A stretch of 64,000 bases of DNA from Kappaphycus alvarezii (taxonomy: Eukaryota > Rhodophyta > Florideophyceae > Gigartinales > Solieriaceae): positions 1,240,001 to 1,304,000 of the forward strand of contig NADL03000635.1 in NCBI GenBank assembly GCA_002205965.3. The letters are read 5' to 3'. A program made the position numbers and the translations under genes. Below the pieces are notes generated by a model. It had not been told where the DNA came from. It worked only from the letters and a program-made list of their open reading frames with translations, and searched no databases. Positions 31,628 through 43,539 of the stretch are shown piece after piece (position 1 is the first letter of the stretch; every line of letters begins with the position of its first letter).

Positions 31628-33074
31628 ATGCGTACATCAGCTGGTGAAATTCTAAAGTTTTGTGAAATTCTCATATTGCTATGCAGATTAGAGTTTACAA
31701 GCAGAAAGTCACTTTGGGGTTCACAGTCCACATCCAAGTACATTCCATTGGCGGCTTTTGGAAAAATAATTTCGAGGAACCGTTTCGAAGCACTGGTCTC
31801 ATGTATTACATTCAGCCGCTACACTGAAACTGAAAGCACTGACAGAAAATGGTCTTTGGTCAGCGGATTCGTGGAGGCCATAAAACGGCAGAGGAGGTCA
31901 AGTTTTTCGCCATCGGAGAGAATTTGCGTGGATTAGAGCATGTCGCGCTGGTACGGAATGGGGGTACTGGATGTCAGAAGGACTACCGCATTATGTCGCC
32001 ATGGACCGTAAGCCTGAAAGCTGATGTGAGATCAAGACTGCATGTTGCGGTGTTAGTGAAATTTTATTGAATTTGGAGATTTTTTTGTCAGCATCTGACA
32101 GCAGTAATCGGCGTTACGAGTCAAATTTACCTCATGGTACTGCTATTATCCTCTTCGCCTTACAGAGCCTTGGTTTCATTCAAATCGACTTGTCTGTGCA
32201 GAATCTGCATTTGCTTTTGAGGCCACAGCAAATGCGCGTTTCGAATATGGAGTGAGGTCTACAGGTGTCGTCAAGAATGCAACAAGGCAGTTTCCTATGT
32301 CCTTTTTTGTCAGGGCTGGAACTCTTCAGGCGTGGAGATCATATCTGCATGGTAAATCTTAGGACGGAAAGCCACCCTTCTATGATGGCCGTTCTGTGCA
32401 AAAATAGAGACAGAAGATACTTTTTAAGTACTTCCGGTACAACACTTCCGTCAGAGCCTATCAGAAGATCTCGTTGGAGATCTTCTGGTAATGAAACGGT
32501 ACTTTTCGAAATGTAAATTCCAGTTCCAATGGTTGTCAGCACATATTATCAAACGTGCTCCCAGATTGACAGGCATAGCAGATGCAGACAGGATGACCTT
32601 GGATTGGAGAAGAAAATCGAGGTCAATGACTGGTCACTGAGGTTTAATATATACTTGCTTGCAATTTGCATAGTTGACTTATGGCTGCTATACAAGGTTT
32701 TGATGGGTGCAAGAAATTGCATGTATCAAATAGATTTTTATGCAAAACTTGCAGAACAACTCATTGACAATTCATTTGATGCTATTGGTCTCCGCAGACC
32801 TGACATTGACGTTCCAGAGGATTCTATTCTCTCATTGGCCTGTGGTATTGGAATCCACCTGGTGCCCACAGTGAAAAGCTGCAAAGGAGCCAATAGGGCC
32901 TTAACGAAAGCGGCAATTCAAAGCAGATGCAAACTTTGCAAATCTGGCAAGAAGTCCAAATTTCTCTGCTCTGAGTGCCTGAAACTGAACAAAGAAGTTT
33001 GGATATGCAATTCAGAGACAAAACGTAACTGCTTTCAAAATCCGTTACGCGATGTCCACTTCTGTCATAATTAG
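31628..33074 (+). pseudogene. piggyBac-like transposase (DDE_Tnp_1_7), broken
   Basis: The first part (31628-31936) has SRNRFEALVSCITFSRY and a WSLVSGFVEAI helix and runs to ICVD, the first catalytic Asp; a TAG follows at once, and the continuing WYGMG sequence lies beyond it. The middle (32067-32520) is spread over frames but shows NLPHGTAIIL and a GVVKNATRQFP-like stretch. The last part (32529-33074) is open for 181 codons and ends in a cysteine-rich zinc domain, RCKLCKSGKKSKFLCSEC, with a final CxxxxxxxxHFCHN, the tail that binds transposon ends in piggyBac. The enzyme would cut and paste the element and its MITE; this copy cannot. Confidence 0.85.
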
Positions 33075-33646
33075 AAGATGCTTCATACTACTCTATAGTG
33101 ATGTTTACTTGTCTACGCTTACATTTTATGTTGGCTGAATGAGTAAAAATGAAAAAAAATTGAGTCATTGACTATAGCCGCCTACATTTCTGATTCGCGT
33201 CGTTCGACTTGCGGAATTAGCATACCTACCTATGGCGTTATTCCTCTTTATGAGTGATCAGTGAATTAACCCCTCTGCTCATGTTGAAGTGGGCGCGCTA
33301 AGGCAATCTGAATAGCAGTTGTCGCATAAATTTTGACCTTTCTGAAGGAAGTTTTTGCCCTCCTTTGGAGCGCAGCGAGTCGGGCTCACGATTTCTTTGT
33401 TCATTCTTTACTTGAAGCCCATTAGGCCACAGCGGTTGTTGTGAATGAAGATGAAACTACTTATTTTATAGTAAAGGGAAGTTAGTTTTCAGGGATTAGG
33501 GGATTTAGGTTGTGTACACGATAGATACTCAATGAAGTAAGTTTCATTCAGCGTGCCAGTGTATAATTTTAATTAATGAAATCTAGGTAGTTTGGAACAA
33601 TCATTTGTACTCATATGAGTATATTTGCTTGTCCTTTAGACACTAG

Positions 33647-34034
33647 CGCGTACTCATAAGCTGGGCAGCGACGAACTTCAACATCTTAGCTTACACTGTC
33701 AGCTAGGCTGGTACGCCTCTTATAATACAATGAAGTAAAGATGATTATATATACGTATAACAACTGGATGGACCACATCGGTCACGCGCAGTGGGGCCCT
33801 CGATATGATGGCCATGGCCACGAACGTTCCACGAAGTGCAACTGATACGCTGGTAGATGCTTGTGGAAATCGTGGCGTCCGAGGTGTGGCATTTCGTGTC
33901 TACACGTGGCACAAACTCTTCGATAAGTAATGCAATGCATGGAAGGTGTGGTCAGTTGTCGACGCCGCGAGTGCGTTGTGCGGGACAAGTCGTGTCGCTG
34001 AAGTGTACAGTACTGTATCCCACATTCCGTACTG
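33647..34034. other. Unique spacer between piggyBac element and right outer arm
   Basis: No gene supported. From about 34005 it becomes GTAC-rich and merges into the inner edge of the right outer arm. The sequence has no match at the equivalent place on the left (14059-14466). Confidence 0.6.
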
Positions 34035-36340
34035 TACTGTACACTTCATCTATGCACTATACTGTACTGTACATCTATGTACTGTACGTGCATAGGTACA
34101 GGATTGTACCAATGAATATCGTCGATAAACTGAGATAGCATACAGTAGAGTACAGTACAGCGATGCATTGAGTACAATTGTGGACGGGTGGGCGAGGCTA
34201 GCCAGACTCTAGCAAAGGAATCGTCAAATGAAAATTCCGGGAGGCTAAACCTGGGGCTGAGAGCACCAACTTTCGGTTCAACAATGCATAACGTAGGGAC
34301 TCGAGAGTGCCTTTTTCCCCTTCATTGCTGGAGAAAGTCAAGCCGCCATTGTCTCTTTTGGTTGGATGGAAGCAGTGTCGCAAAATACAGAATACAAATC
34401 TCGTCCGGTCACCAGTCGGAACCTTCAGACGAAAAGAACGAAAAGTTTGCAAGTTGCAACCGCTGTCAACTGGTCGTCGCCGGGAGTAGTGTCATTCGTT
34501 CAACTCTGCCTGCATTTATCCCATTATGACCAGTAAGAACGTCCGCCACTATTTCATCTCTATGTCGGCTCAGCAGTATACAACCTCGTTGGTAAAGGTA
34601 TCCCGTCGAAGATTACAGCATATTCGTTTTCTTGTAAGTTGATCTACTTTTGATGACAAGCCGGTTGACTCGTTAATAACAACTGCGAATTTCCATTAAT
34701 ACAGAAAAAGTATCTAAAGGAGTCAGCAGAATTGGTCTGTAGCAGATAGACCTCAGTTATACCCACCCCTTGTGCCGCTGATCCTTCCCCATCACCAAAC
34801 CATCTGCATTCCTTTCCCCACTGCTATCCACGCCATGGCAGTCGGCGACCGTCAGACCACTACGCCCTCTCCAGACTTAGAAGAATATCATGACGGCTGC
34901 TGTGTGAGATGCCCTACGTGCTTCACTGACAGATTTTCTTTAGCCGATGCTGCAACCTCTCGTTACATCCCAACACCTTTTATCCTAGCATGGCGCCTCA
35001 GTGTCCTCGTGGTTCTTATCATCGCACTCTGCTACATTTCCATCGAATCGAGACCGTCCCGTCTGGGAATTGGCTTGTTGGTCTTGTATTCTTGGAATGT
35101 TCCGGTCGTGTTTTCTTCTTTTCTTTTGGTTGTTTGCACCGTGCTTCACGTTACCTTACTGGAGGCTCGGCATCACGGACTTCGCCATCTTAGTTATGCA
35201 AGTGTAGCTCTCTGGCAAATGTTTGCGATGGGCTCTATTGGCTTGAACGTATTTGTTTTGGTTACCCTATCCGAGCAGTCTGTGGAGGACGAAGTGCCCA
35301 TCTTCACAGCCGCCGTGTTGTTCAACATCATTGTCGTCCTGCTTGACTTCTTGTTGACACTTCGTATGCAGTTGTGTTTTGAATCTACGTTCTTTGCAGG
35401 TTTCATGGGGATTGTGTTGCTCATTTTAACATGGAAGGGCTACATCCCTCTTGTTTATTGGTTCTCGGGTGCACATGTTTTGGGTATTGCGGGCCTATCG
35501 ATACTCTACTCTCTGGTGAACTTGCTGCCGCGTGAACCATCGTGAGCTTTCAGCGCCAGTTGCTCAAAGAGTCCCTTTTGTGGCTCGCAACAGCGTATCG
35601 AGGATGTGGAGCCACAAGCGTTTGCCTGCTTATCAACTATTGCGTTTCTGTACATTATAGCAAACCCTGTGTGGCTGATCTACGTTTATCTCACTGCTTG
35701 AAAATTATGCACAGAGACGTTAAAATCAGTTGCAAGTGAAGATTCAGTAAAGCAGTTTTTTCTTGCCGTGGATTTAACCCATTATGTGTCGTTGTTCACT
35801 ATTGTACAGTACAGTACAGTGCTGTATAATAATTGTTCTATCCGTTCTTGTACTTTGGCCCCAATTCTGGTCTACTGTATGCGGGGTAAGTATGTATCCT
35901 GTCAGCAGCATTTTGGAACATGGTGGAGTACAATACAACAATGCATTTGATTGGCACTGTAATGTACACAGGACTGTACATGTTAACCGCAAATGTACTG
36001 TAATGCGTCTACAAGCAGAACCGTTTCAAACTCACAATCTCGGCAATCCAAATCCAAATCCCGTTTCGGTATCTGCGCGTTGCTGAGAAAGCATTCCTGT
36101 AGTTGACTCTTGTGCAATAATCGACATTTGCTGTGGCCGGGTTGGTCTATAGACCTTCTCTCCTACTGAATTTTACCATACCGTACTCTACCGTGCGTAC
36201 TGTCAGGGCTTCCTAGCTAGCTAGGCTCATGGAAATTCCGTACGGTGCCGTTGCAAGTCGAAAAGCCATCGCTACCAGCGTCTCTGCTCAAGCTCTACTC
36301 CGCCATGTAGTACACGTGTACTTTGGAGGTGTACTCATGC
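34035..36340. repeat. Outer inverted repeat, right arm
   Basis: Mirrors 12281-14058 (almost identical) and then 1-512 (diverged by several percent). It runs without the 11.8 kb LINE-A nest, so it preserves the pre-insertion arrangement. It contains membrane-protein gene copy 2. Its outer end, near GTACTCATGC at 36331-36340, matches the window's first bases. Confidence 0.93.
34835..35545 (+). CDS. Multi-pass membrane protein, copy 2
   Basis: 236 residues from the ATG at 34835 (context GCCATGGC), the mirror of 12550-13260: the same cysteine cluster at residues 21-29 and the same six or seven hydrophobic segments. Coding differences are confined to a short cluster at 35401-35420, where FFAGFMGIVLL replaces FFAGVIGITLL of copy 1; all changes are conservative within a membrane span. 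Both copies are intact, so either could be functional. Family assignment (FAR-17a/AIG1-like or related) is tentative. The downstream 200 bp are also shared and probably hold the 3' UTR. Confidence 0.8.
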   Translation: MAVGDRQTTTPSPDLEEYHDGCCVRCPTCFTDRFSLADAATSRYIPTPFILAWRLSVLVVLIIALCYISIESRPSRLGIGLLVLYSWNVPVVFSSFLLVVCTVLHVTLLEARHHGLRHLSYASVALWQMFAMGSIGLNVFVLVTLSEQSVEDEVPIFTAAVLFNIIVVLLDFLLTLRMQLCFESTFFAGFMGIVLLILTWKGYIPLVYWFSGAHVLGIAGLSILYSLVNLLPREPS

Positions 36341-36830
36341 CTATGGCCCATGGCTGATCTATACAGGGGGGCCGCGATATAGTGGGTAGTTGAATAGTAC
36401 TACCTGCCGTATAGTGCTACCCAGAATCGCTTAGCGCAATATTACGGGATTTGGAGTTTACCCACAGTATCAACATTTATGGCAACTCTTTAGTGCTCAC
36501 TTCCGTATAGTACCAGATAAAGGTAGTTGTACGGGGTTAGCACTATATGGTGGTACCCACTGTATTCGCACCGACTGTTGGGAATATTTTCCAAACTCCA
36601 AACTGCGACGTGTGGAAATATTGCTGGCCGAATTTGGGAGGGGGAATCTTTTAATGTGTTCAAACCCCCGAACCGTAGAGGTATAGTGGTTACACTAGAA
36701 GACAGAACATCTCCAGGGGACGGCTGAACCATCACCTACTCCAACAAGGACAAGGACAAAAGGGGGGGACTAGAAGAAAATTCCACCATCTAAATGCGGG
36801 ATCCAGAAAGCTTGAAGAACTTCTAGTGTA
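36341..36830. other. Non-coding, with short inverted TATAGT motifs
   Basis: Repeated words such as CCGTATAGTGCTACCC, CCGTATAGTACC and GTTAGCACTATATGG occur in both orientations between 36370 and 36570, and GGGGGGCCGCGATATAGTGG at 36366-36385 looks like a transposon end. No matching opposite end was found, so a truncated MITE is only a possibility. No gene is seen. Confidence 0.35.
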
Positions 36831-37291
36831 AGCATGACAACTTACAGACGACGACAACCAAGACAAAGAAAACTCCGGACGAACGAACTTGCCGACGGAT
36901 TGACAGGGCTGCGCAGACCACGTTCCTTCGGAGAATTTCGCACATCAAGCGGAGTCTTTGCGTCTTTGTTCAGTCTGCGTTTGGCTCGGTCAGCCGCCCA
37001 ACTTACTGTAATGCATGGATTCCGGGAGCCAGCGAGTGTAATGCGGCACACGGCGCGTAATCACGAGTGCTGAAGGTTGCCCAATAAAAGGTTCCCTATT
37101 TGGAGCTCCGTGGTAACGTGAGCGCATGAACTGTGGAGGGATTTCCAGGGACTGGGGCGAAATTTCAACAAAGAGAGCCGACCTTATCAGGTGAATTTGA
37201 GAGGCATCAAACCAGCAGTTCTGCATACCCCTTTGCTCTCCTCTTCTGATCGCAACTCTGGATTTCCGCAAATATTTCAAAACATTCCAGA

Positions 37292-38612
37292 ATGGCTCTT
37301 TCGCGGGCGCCCAAAAAGGTAGCGCGAAGTTGTGGAAGCAAGCCATTCAAAGAAGGGGAGACAAGGAACCCCGAGTGCCCTGAAACACAGACTGTGTCAC
37401 GTCTTGGTCCTCGAGATCAGGTTAGGACCCTGCTATGGAAGTCATTTTTACTTGAGGTAATGTCAACCGAACTAATGAGATCTACAGCTAACAGTGACCG
37501 AATTCTTGCTTCGCGTGTTACGTTCTGCCCTCTCAAAATGCATTTAGATTATTCTATCTACGAAAAAATGTCCGTTGTTGACGACACACTGCTCCAGATT
37601 GATGGCGTCATGGTTCTTGGCCATGCGGCAAATATTGTGCACTGCTTCGATTATATTCAGGCCCAACGATTATATTCAGGCCCAACTCAGAAAAAAAATA
37701 CCCTGAGCCTCTCCAGTGAGCTCCTAGATCATTTCAATGGTTCGAGAACGTCCTTCCGAAACTATCTCACCCCTTTTTTGTATGCACACTAGGATGATCC
37801 CTGAGTCATTTGACAAAATGGTAGACCTTCGCCACAAAACGAGTCGCTTTCTTACGAACAAATTTAACAGTTAGCAGCTACCTTTTAATATTCAAGTGAT
37901 TCTTGTTCTACAGTGCCTTGGGTTTTGTGGAAGCTGTGCGATCTTGTTTCGAACCTCGGCGTTGTACGGCTACAGTTCTGAAGTTATTCAAAAGTGCCGT
38001 GATAGGGTGATGAATTCAATTTGCAGTATTTAGAGGGAACTTATGAAGTGGCCAAAATGAGATGAGAGGGCTCGGCTTTGCTCCCAGATTAAGTCTAAAT
38101 GTGGATATCACTGGGCTTTCTTTATGACGGACGGTATACACAACAACCTGGATTTCACACTGGGCTACGATAAGGTAACTTTTTCGATCGCAAAAGTAAC
38201 TGCAGTATGCATGCCCTCGTTTCCAACGATTATAATCTATGCGTTCGGCATTTGGTGGTGCTGGCCAGGCTCCGTCCACGATGCTCGGGTTGCACAGTTT
38301 GCATCGTTTCTGAAAAAGGAATTGGAGAAAGAATTCTTTGATGGAGAGCAGCATGAGCTGAGAGACGCTGCATTCGTAATTTATCCCCTGCTCATCCCTA
38401 ACTACAAATTACCCCACACTACATTGTCTGAGAATGTCGCGTATAAATTTCACCACAAAGCGCTCCGAATTAAGGCAGAACATGTAACTCGACTCTCGAT
38501 GAGCTCGGTAGGGGAACGTGAGCCCAATAAAATTAATTATTTCAGAATTCTGCTTGAAATAAATACAAAACATGTTACGAGCACATTGCTCTTGCCCTCT
38601 GGCCTAATTTAA
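37292..38612 (+). pseudogene. PIF/Harbinger-like transposase (DDE_Tnp_4), broken
   Basis: The clear part is 38040-38612: a MKWP start typical of the family's catalytic domain, MTDGIH (38124) where the first Asp-Gly is expected, WPGSVHDARV with the second Asp (about 38265), LIPNYKLPHTT, and RIKAEHVTR holding the final Glu (about 38475). Upstream pieces (37790-38020: PESFDKMVDL, then a helix before the catalytic domain) fit the N-terminal region but are in other frames, and 37292-37792 is only weakly assignable. Multiple frame changes and a short CCCAACGATTATATTCAGG direct duplication (about 37661-37690) are visible. It would act on short terminal inverted repeats with a 3-bp target, but no ends were located. 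Confidence 0.75.
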
Positions 38613-38754
38613 TCAAGTAAATTTTACGACAAATTTAACAATACGGTTTTATTTTGCGCGGGCTACGCGATGGAGTTCCGGTGAGTCACGGGGAGGGGGA
38701 GGCTTGGCGATGAGTAAGCTTTTAGGGGGGCAGGTTTCGCCATACAAGTTGTTG

Positions 38755-40834
38755 TCAACAGCAAATGAAGTCGGCAACACAAACACAATCTTGTTCCATG
38801 AGGGTGCGTTGCGCTTTCATGTGAGCAACTGTAGCCCTCGAAAGTTCCTCATGCGAGTTCCTACATGCAGCCACATTCTGCTTAACCTTTGATATACCGG
38901 AGAGCCTGCTGTACCTTCTCAATTTCTTCCTTTCAGAAGCAGGAGATTTCTCGCTCGGCCCAGGTCTTAAAACAGGAGCCCCGTTCCTCCCTTCCATCGC
39001 TAACTGAGTGCCTTGCGTTAGAAGCAAGTCATTTCCCCCTTTCTCCCTTCCATCTTCAGCGGGCAGTGAGTTGTGAAATACTTCTTCAATGGGGCTGGAT
39101 AGGGAGGCTTTGTCATGAGAGATAGGCGATGAAGATGATTGCAGTTTATATATGTCAAACAGAGACAGGGGTTTGCCGGTCTGTTGTGGCTTAATGTAAC
39201 TACCAACTCGGTTTGGTGGGGCTTTAACAGTCCTGGTGGAACGTTGATCCTGCGTTTGTCCGAGCGATAGCAGTGTGGGAGTATTCGGAATGTGTGGTGT
39301 GGAGACCTCACCGGTTGGATCACTTGAATCTGAATCAGAGTCGAAATCGCAGGGTAATTGTGCAGAATACACCCCAATTTCCCGAAGGCAGGGGGAGTAA
39401 TGTCTTTTTTGTCCCTAAGGTAGGGCAGTGCAGGGAAGTGGAAAAAAGTCCTCGAAATATTATTAGGAAGCGATTTTCCTTCTCCAACTTCAAGAACAGT
39501 GCCTGTTGCGTAGTACTTTTCCATCACCTCCTCATAACGCTTCAACAGATATCTTTGCTTGTTGTATATCTGTTCAATGCTAACGCAACTCGGCTTCTTT
39601 ATGCCCTCCTCGCAATATCCGCGTTGAAAAAAACAACAGCCTTCTTCGCAAGGGAAAGTTTTGGCACCTTCCTAGACTCCGCGCAATTATTCTCCCAGTA
39701 CTCAATAAAAAACTCCTCATCAGTTATTTTCCACTTGTATTCCACTCCATCCTCATTTATTTTCTTTCTGTTCCCTTTGGACCTCGAATCTTCCGTGTTT
39801 TCTGTGCTTTTTCCTTCACGCTGCCGGATACTCAGCGGTTTGGGTGTCGGCACCCACCATTGGTTCCGGCAGCAGGTGTAACGGGAGAGGAAACCTGAAC
39901 CCCTTCTCTCCTCTTGGATTTGGATTCCTTTAGTTTGCGTATGCGTTCCTGATTTTCTTTCTCTATGGTATCATCAATTTTCTGCCAATGGCGCTTGCGT
40001 TCTTCAGCGCTCTTTTGAAGGCTCTCTTCCAGAGCTTCCCTCTATCTCTCGTAAACTTTTGCACGGTTAACAGTCCCAGCACTACCCGAAGCGGAGTTTG
40101 AATTAGGGGTACAAGGTTTAGAGGGTGCATTTGATGGAGCAAGTCCAGTCCACACAAGGCCTGGTTGAGGGAGGATTTTGACTGGCCTCCGGCCTTCTTT
40201 AGGATTCACTCTGGAATGTACAGCAGTACGATTTTGAAATACGGGAGCCAGAGTTACGGGAATATCAGGGCGGAATTAGCTGGAATACTTGTACCCAGTG
40301 CAATTCGTAGCGAAGAGTTCGCATTCCGGGCAGCAGTAGCCGGAGTGCCGGGCACCGGAACGGCAAGGGCCGGAGCAGTGATTGCCTGAGGTACGCGCTT
40401 AGGATTCATAGGTGTCAAAGCAGAGGATATCGGAGAGATTCTCATCGAAACAGAAGATGCCAGAGCGACATAGGCCGGAGTGGCGTGTTTGGGTGCGACT
40501 GGCGGCGTGCTAAGGATTGCTTAGGGCACATGTTCTTTTTCCGAGGGAAACCTCACAATAAAGGCCGGGAAGGCATTTACCGGAACGGTGGGGGGTGTAG
40601 ATTGAGGTTCTGTTGACACAAACAATGCTTGAGATTTGTCGGAATTATTCGGCGGCTTGGGAGCAATTCGGGCAATTTTCCTGGGAGGGGCATTCTAGTA
40701 ACGCAAATGCAGCGAAAATGTATAGAATGGCTTGTCCTGTTTTGATAATAATGACTTACCTGCTGACCAGTCAGGGCGTTGGGTTGTGGGTACCTCTCCT
40801 TTAAGTGCCCTTGGGCGGTACAGATCACACTCAA
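38755..40834 (-). pseudogene. Decayed proline-rich / Myb-SANT-like protein region
   Basis: Read on the minus strand from about 40834: a Pro/Ala-rich low-complexity N-terminus (40577-40254), a charged coiled-coil-like stretch (EESLQKSAEERKRHWQKIDD, about 40040-39980), a tryptophan-bearing segment at 39740-39720 (KWKITDEEFFIEYWEN) resembling the first helices of Myb/SANT-like DNA-binding domains, then KRYEEVMEKYY (39540-39510) and a Ser-rich C-terminus to 38755. Frames change several times. PIF/Harbinger elements often carry a Myb-like second protein, and this region converges with the transposase above, so partnership is plausible but inferred. It could instead be a dead host gene. Confidence 0.5.
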
Positions 40835-43539
40835 CTCGGGGGCCTCATGTAGCTTGCTAGATGACTATTTTTTGGAATACTCGCCCTTTTCGGGGAACGA
40901 CCGTCTCCCTTCCAATCCGCACCCCCGTTTTTCTGCTCCTAGTTCCAGCACCCTCTCCACGAGCAACTGGGAGCCCCTGAGCTCCTGAATTGGCGTATAG
41001 CTCCCCGTTCTTCAGGGATCACAAGACAGTTACGGACAAATGCGCCGATAATTTGGTCAGCCTATACCCTGCCCCAAACGGAAGGCTTACAGTGACGTGT
41101 AAAAGTAACTGACTTGGAGATTTTTGTTATGACACGCCCGCTGAAAGCCCGAATTGGCCAATCCCAAGCCCGGATATTTTCCCAACTTTTCCCAACAGAT
41201 AGTGTGAATGCCCTTATTATTGCAGATAAGCAATAAATTGGAGCACGCTCTCTTTGAGATTGCAATTACTGCCAGGTGTGATTGTAAATCATCATCACAA
41301 CGATCTGTCGGAAAAGGGCACTCCGAAGAGCGCTGGCATAATGTACAGTACAGTGCTTTACTGTAATGTGCAATACAGTACAAAACGACAAAACATGAGA
41401 GAAAAAAGACGTTTTACTTCATGGATTATAGTGGGGATCAGGCAAGAGCCCTGTCTGGAGGTCAAGTGATGGGGTACGTGCCCTGTTTTCGGTGATTCAG
41501 CATGACCGCGGTGTACTGGAGAACAAATGCCGAGACACGTGTATTAAGCCTCCGGAACTCAGACAAAGGAAGCTTCCCTCGGCGCTCGGCTGTGAAGTTA
41601 CTAATGTCATGAATGGCTCGTTAAAAGTAGAGTCCCATTTAGCAGAGTTTATCCAAAAGACTTACAGAATTTGCGTGTCAGCATCCAATCATTTTCCTGC
41701 GGTTAATGCAGGGTTATTTGTCAGAATATAGAGTTCACGAGAGCTGTTACCTGTCCCAAAGGACTCACTTTCGCGGTGATTCCTTTTCTCCTGATTGCAC
41801 TAGACATTATCTCTCGAACTACTTTTACAGCTAACTGATCTATTCGCCGGACAGAAGATTATCATACAGGCTACAAGAATTACTGTCAATGGAAGAGACA
41901 AATTTTCATGAGAATCATCTGATGCAGGGAAATTCACACTAGTTAAAATGCTGTAGTGAGAAATATGTGACAGTGTTTAAACACAACAGCTTAAATCTAC
42001 GTATAAACAGCGCGGAGGGGATAAAAGCTGCAAGAACAACGGAGATCCATTTTAAAATATTCCATACGCTGACGCTTGCCCGCATCATTCCACCTAAATC
42101 CTTTAGGTGATTTCTTTTTACTAACACCAAGCTCCACTAAGAGTCAGTATTCGAGGAGAAGAAGTCGCTGGTAGGGTGACTCAAAAAGAATTACTTAACT
42201 GAGCGCCCTTTGAGATCAACTCAGCGAATTTCAGCTTGGAATTGATGGGCTTACCTGGGATGCAAAAGTTTGTAACTTCCTTTTTTTCTTTTGTTTATTT
42301 TTTTCTCTCTGCCCCCGTCTTCTTTTTCTTTTCCCAGTAGCTACTGGGATTGCCTATTTGTATTGCTTCAATTACTTCTTTCGAGTTCCTCCCGCCAGCG
42401 CTGCAGGGCACACCACCCCGTTCTGTTGTATTCCTCAATTTCCTTAACCCCTCCCGCCTTGCTGCTGCCATTCTTGCAGAGATATTTCCACAAGCGATGC
42501 ACGTGTAATAATCTACATGCTCATCGCGTCCTTCCATATTGCGCACTACATAAAGTCAAGCTAAATAAACACATAGATTAATGGTTACTGTACATCGCGT
42601 GCTGCCCTTAATGTGCCGAAGGAATTGAAGACACCAATTGCACAATTACAGCATTGCGTTGCTCAAGTGCAGTACAGTGCGGTGTTGGACGACTAAAGTG
42701 CGAGGTTGGGCTAGAACACTACGCCTCTTTCGCGAATACAGTATTTTTCCGTGAGTACAGTATGGGCTTCGTAGCCCAACAGTAGGAAGCGACGAGCTCA
42801 CTTGCGCAAATATAATACAGTATAGCTCTCCCACACGAGGTGATCAAGGAATCTTACCTTGCCGAAAAAGCACGGAAAACGCAAATAAAATGGAGACAGA
42901 TATCTTGGCTTATTACATCTACAGAAGCAGGAAACAAGCTAAGAGAAGAACGGCAGAACCAAACGACAGTATATATTAGAACAGTTAATCTTAGGGCAGC
43001 AGACTAGCAATAGATCAATAAATTGAATAGCAAAAGAGCGGAGAACTTTAGAGCGAGAGAGACTATAGATGCAACATCGATCAATTAAACTGAAGGATGT
43101 AGAGTGAAGAATAGCTGAAAAGTTGTAGAGCTTGGACGCTTTGTGTATATCGTGGAACATTAGTCGAAATATTGTCGAAATAGCTTACTGCTGATCAGAA
43201 TAATCGCTTATAAAGAACCAAAACGAAGGGAAAATGACCTTTTGGATTATAGAAGTTACTGTGTGACATGTAGCATAAAATATATTTGTATCAAACAAGA
43301 TCACATGAATACTAAATGCTAATGCATGGGTATTAAACAAGGCCAATGAACAAATCCTTCACACTAGAACTGTATGTAATTGAAACGGACCACAAAGGTA
43401 TGTTTTCTTTCTATATTCCTCTCCGTTAAAACCTTCACTTGAATATTCAAATTATACCAAGGGGCTCGCCTTTATAACTTGAAGCCTCAAAATCAGGGAA
43501 ATCAAATGGTAACCTCTGTATAAAAGAAGTTGAAGTTCC
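40835..43539. other. Intergenic, no supported gene
   Basis: The short open frames here lack recognisable domains. A pyrimidine-rich stretch (CTTTTTTTCTTTTG and following, 42280-42450) and GTACAGTA-type words (41340-41380, 42580-42770) occur. GC content falls steadily towards the right. Confidence 0.5.

Larger units (their letters stand above)
30783..33646 (+). mobile_element. piggyBac-like DNA transposon, decayed
   Basis: 2.86 kb bounded by CTAG at 30783-30786 and 33643-33646, with inward ends TGTCCAGAGGAT (left) and TGTCTAAAGGAC (right). Subterminal palindromes of the ACTCATATGAGT type occur twice at the left (about 30808-30840) and once at the right (about 33608-33622). It carries a transposase gene (31628-33074). 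The MITE at 1014-1462 shares these ends. It is inserted at or next to the 3' end of LINE-B. No TTAA, the usual piggyBac target, is found beside the ends. Confidence 0.85.

Noticed and set aside
1-36340. Whole palindromic region as a virus genome or Polinton
   Set aside because: No capsid, packaging ATPase, protein-primed polymerase or other hallmark gene is present; the content is ordinary transposons plus a membrane-protein gene.
36341-36730. Complete MITE
   Set aside because: Only one end-like motif (GGGGGGCCGCGATATAGTGG) was found; no inverted partner or target duplication could be matched.
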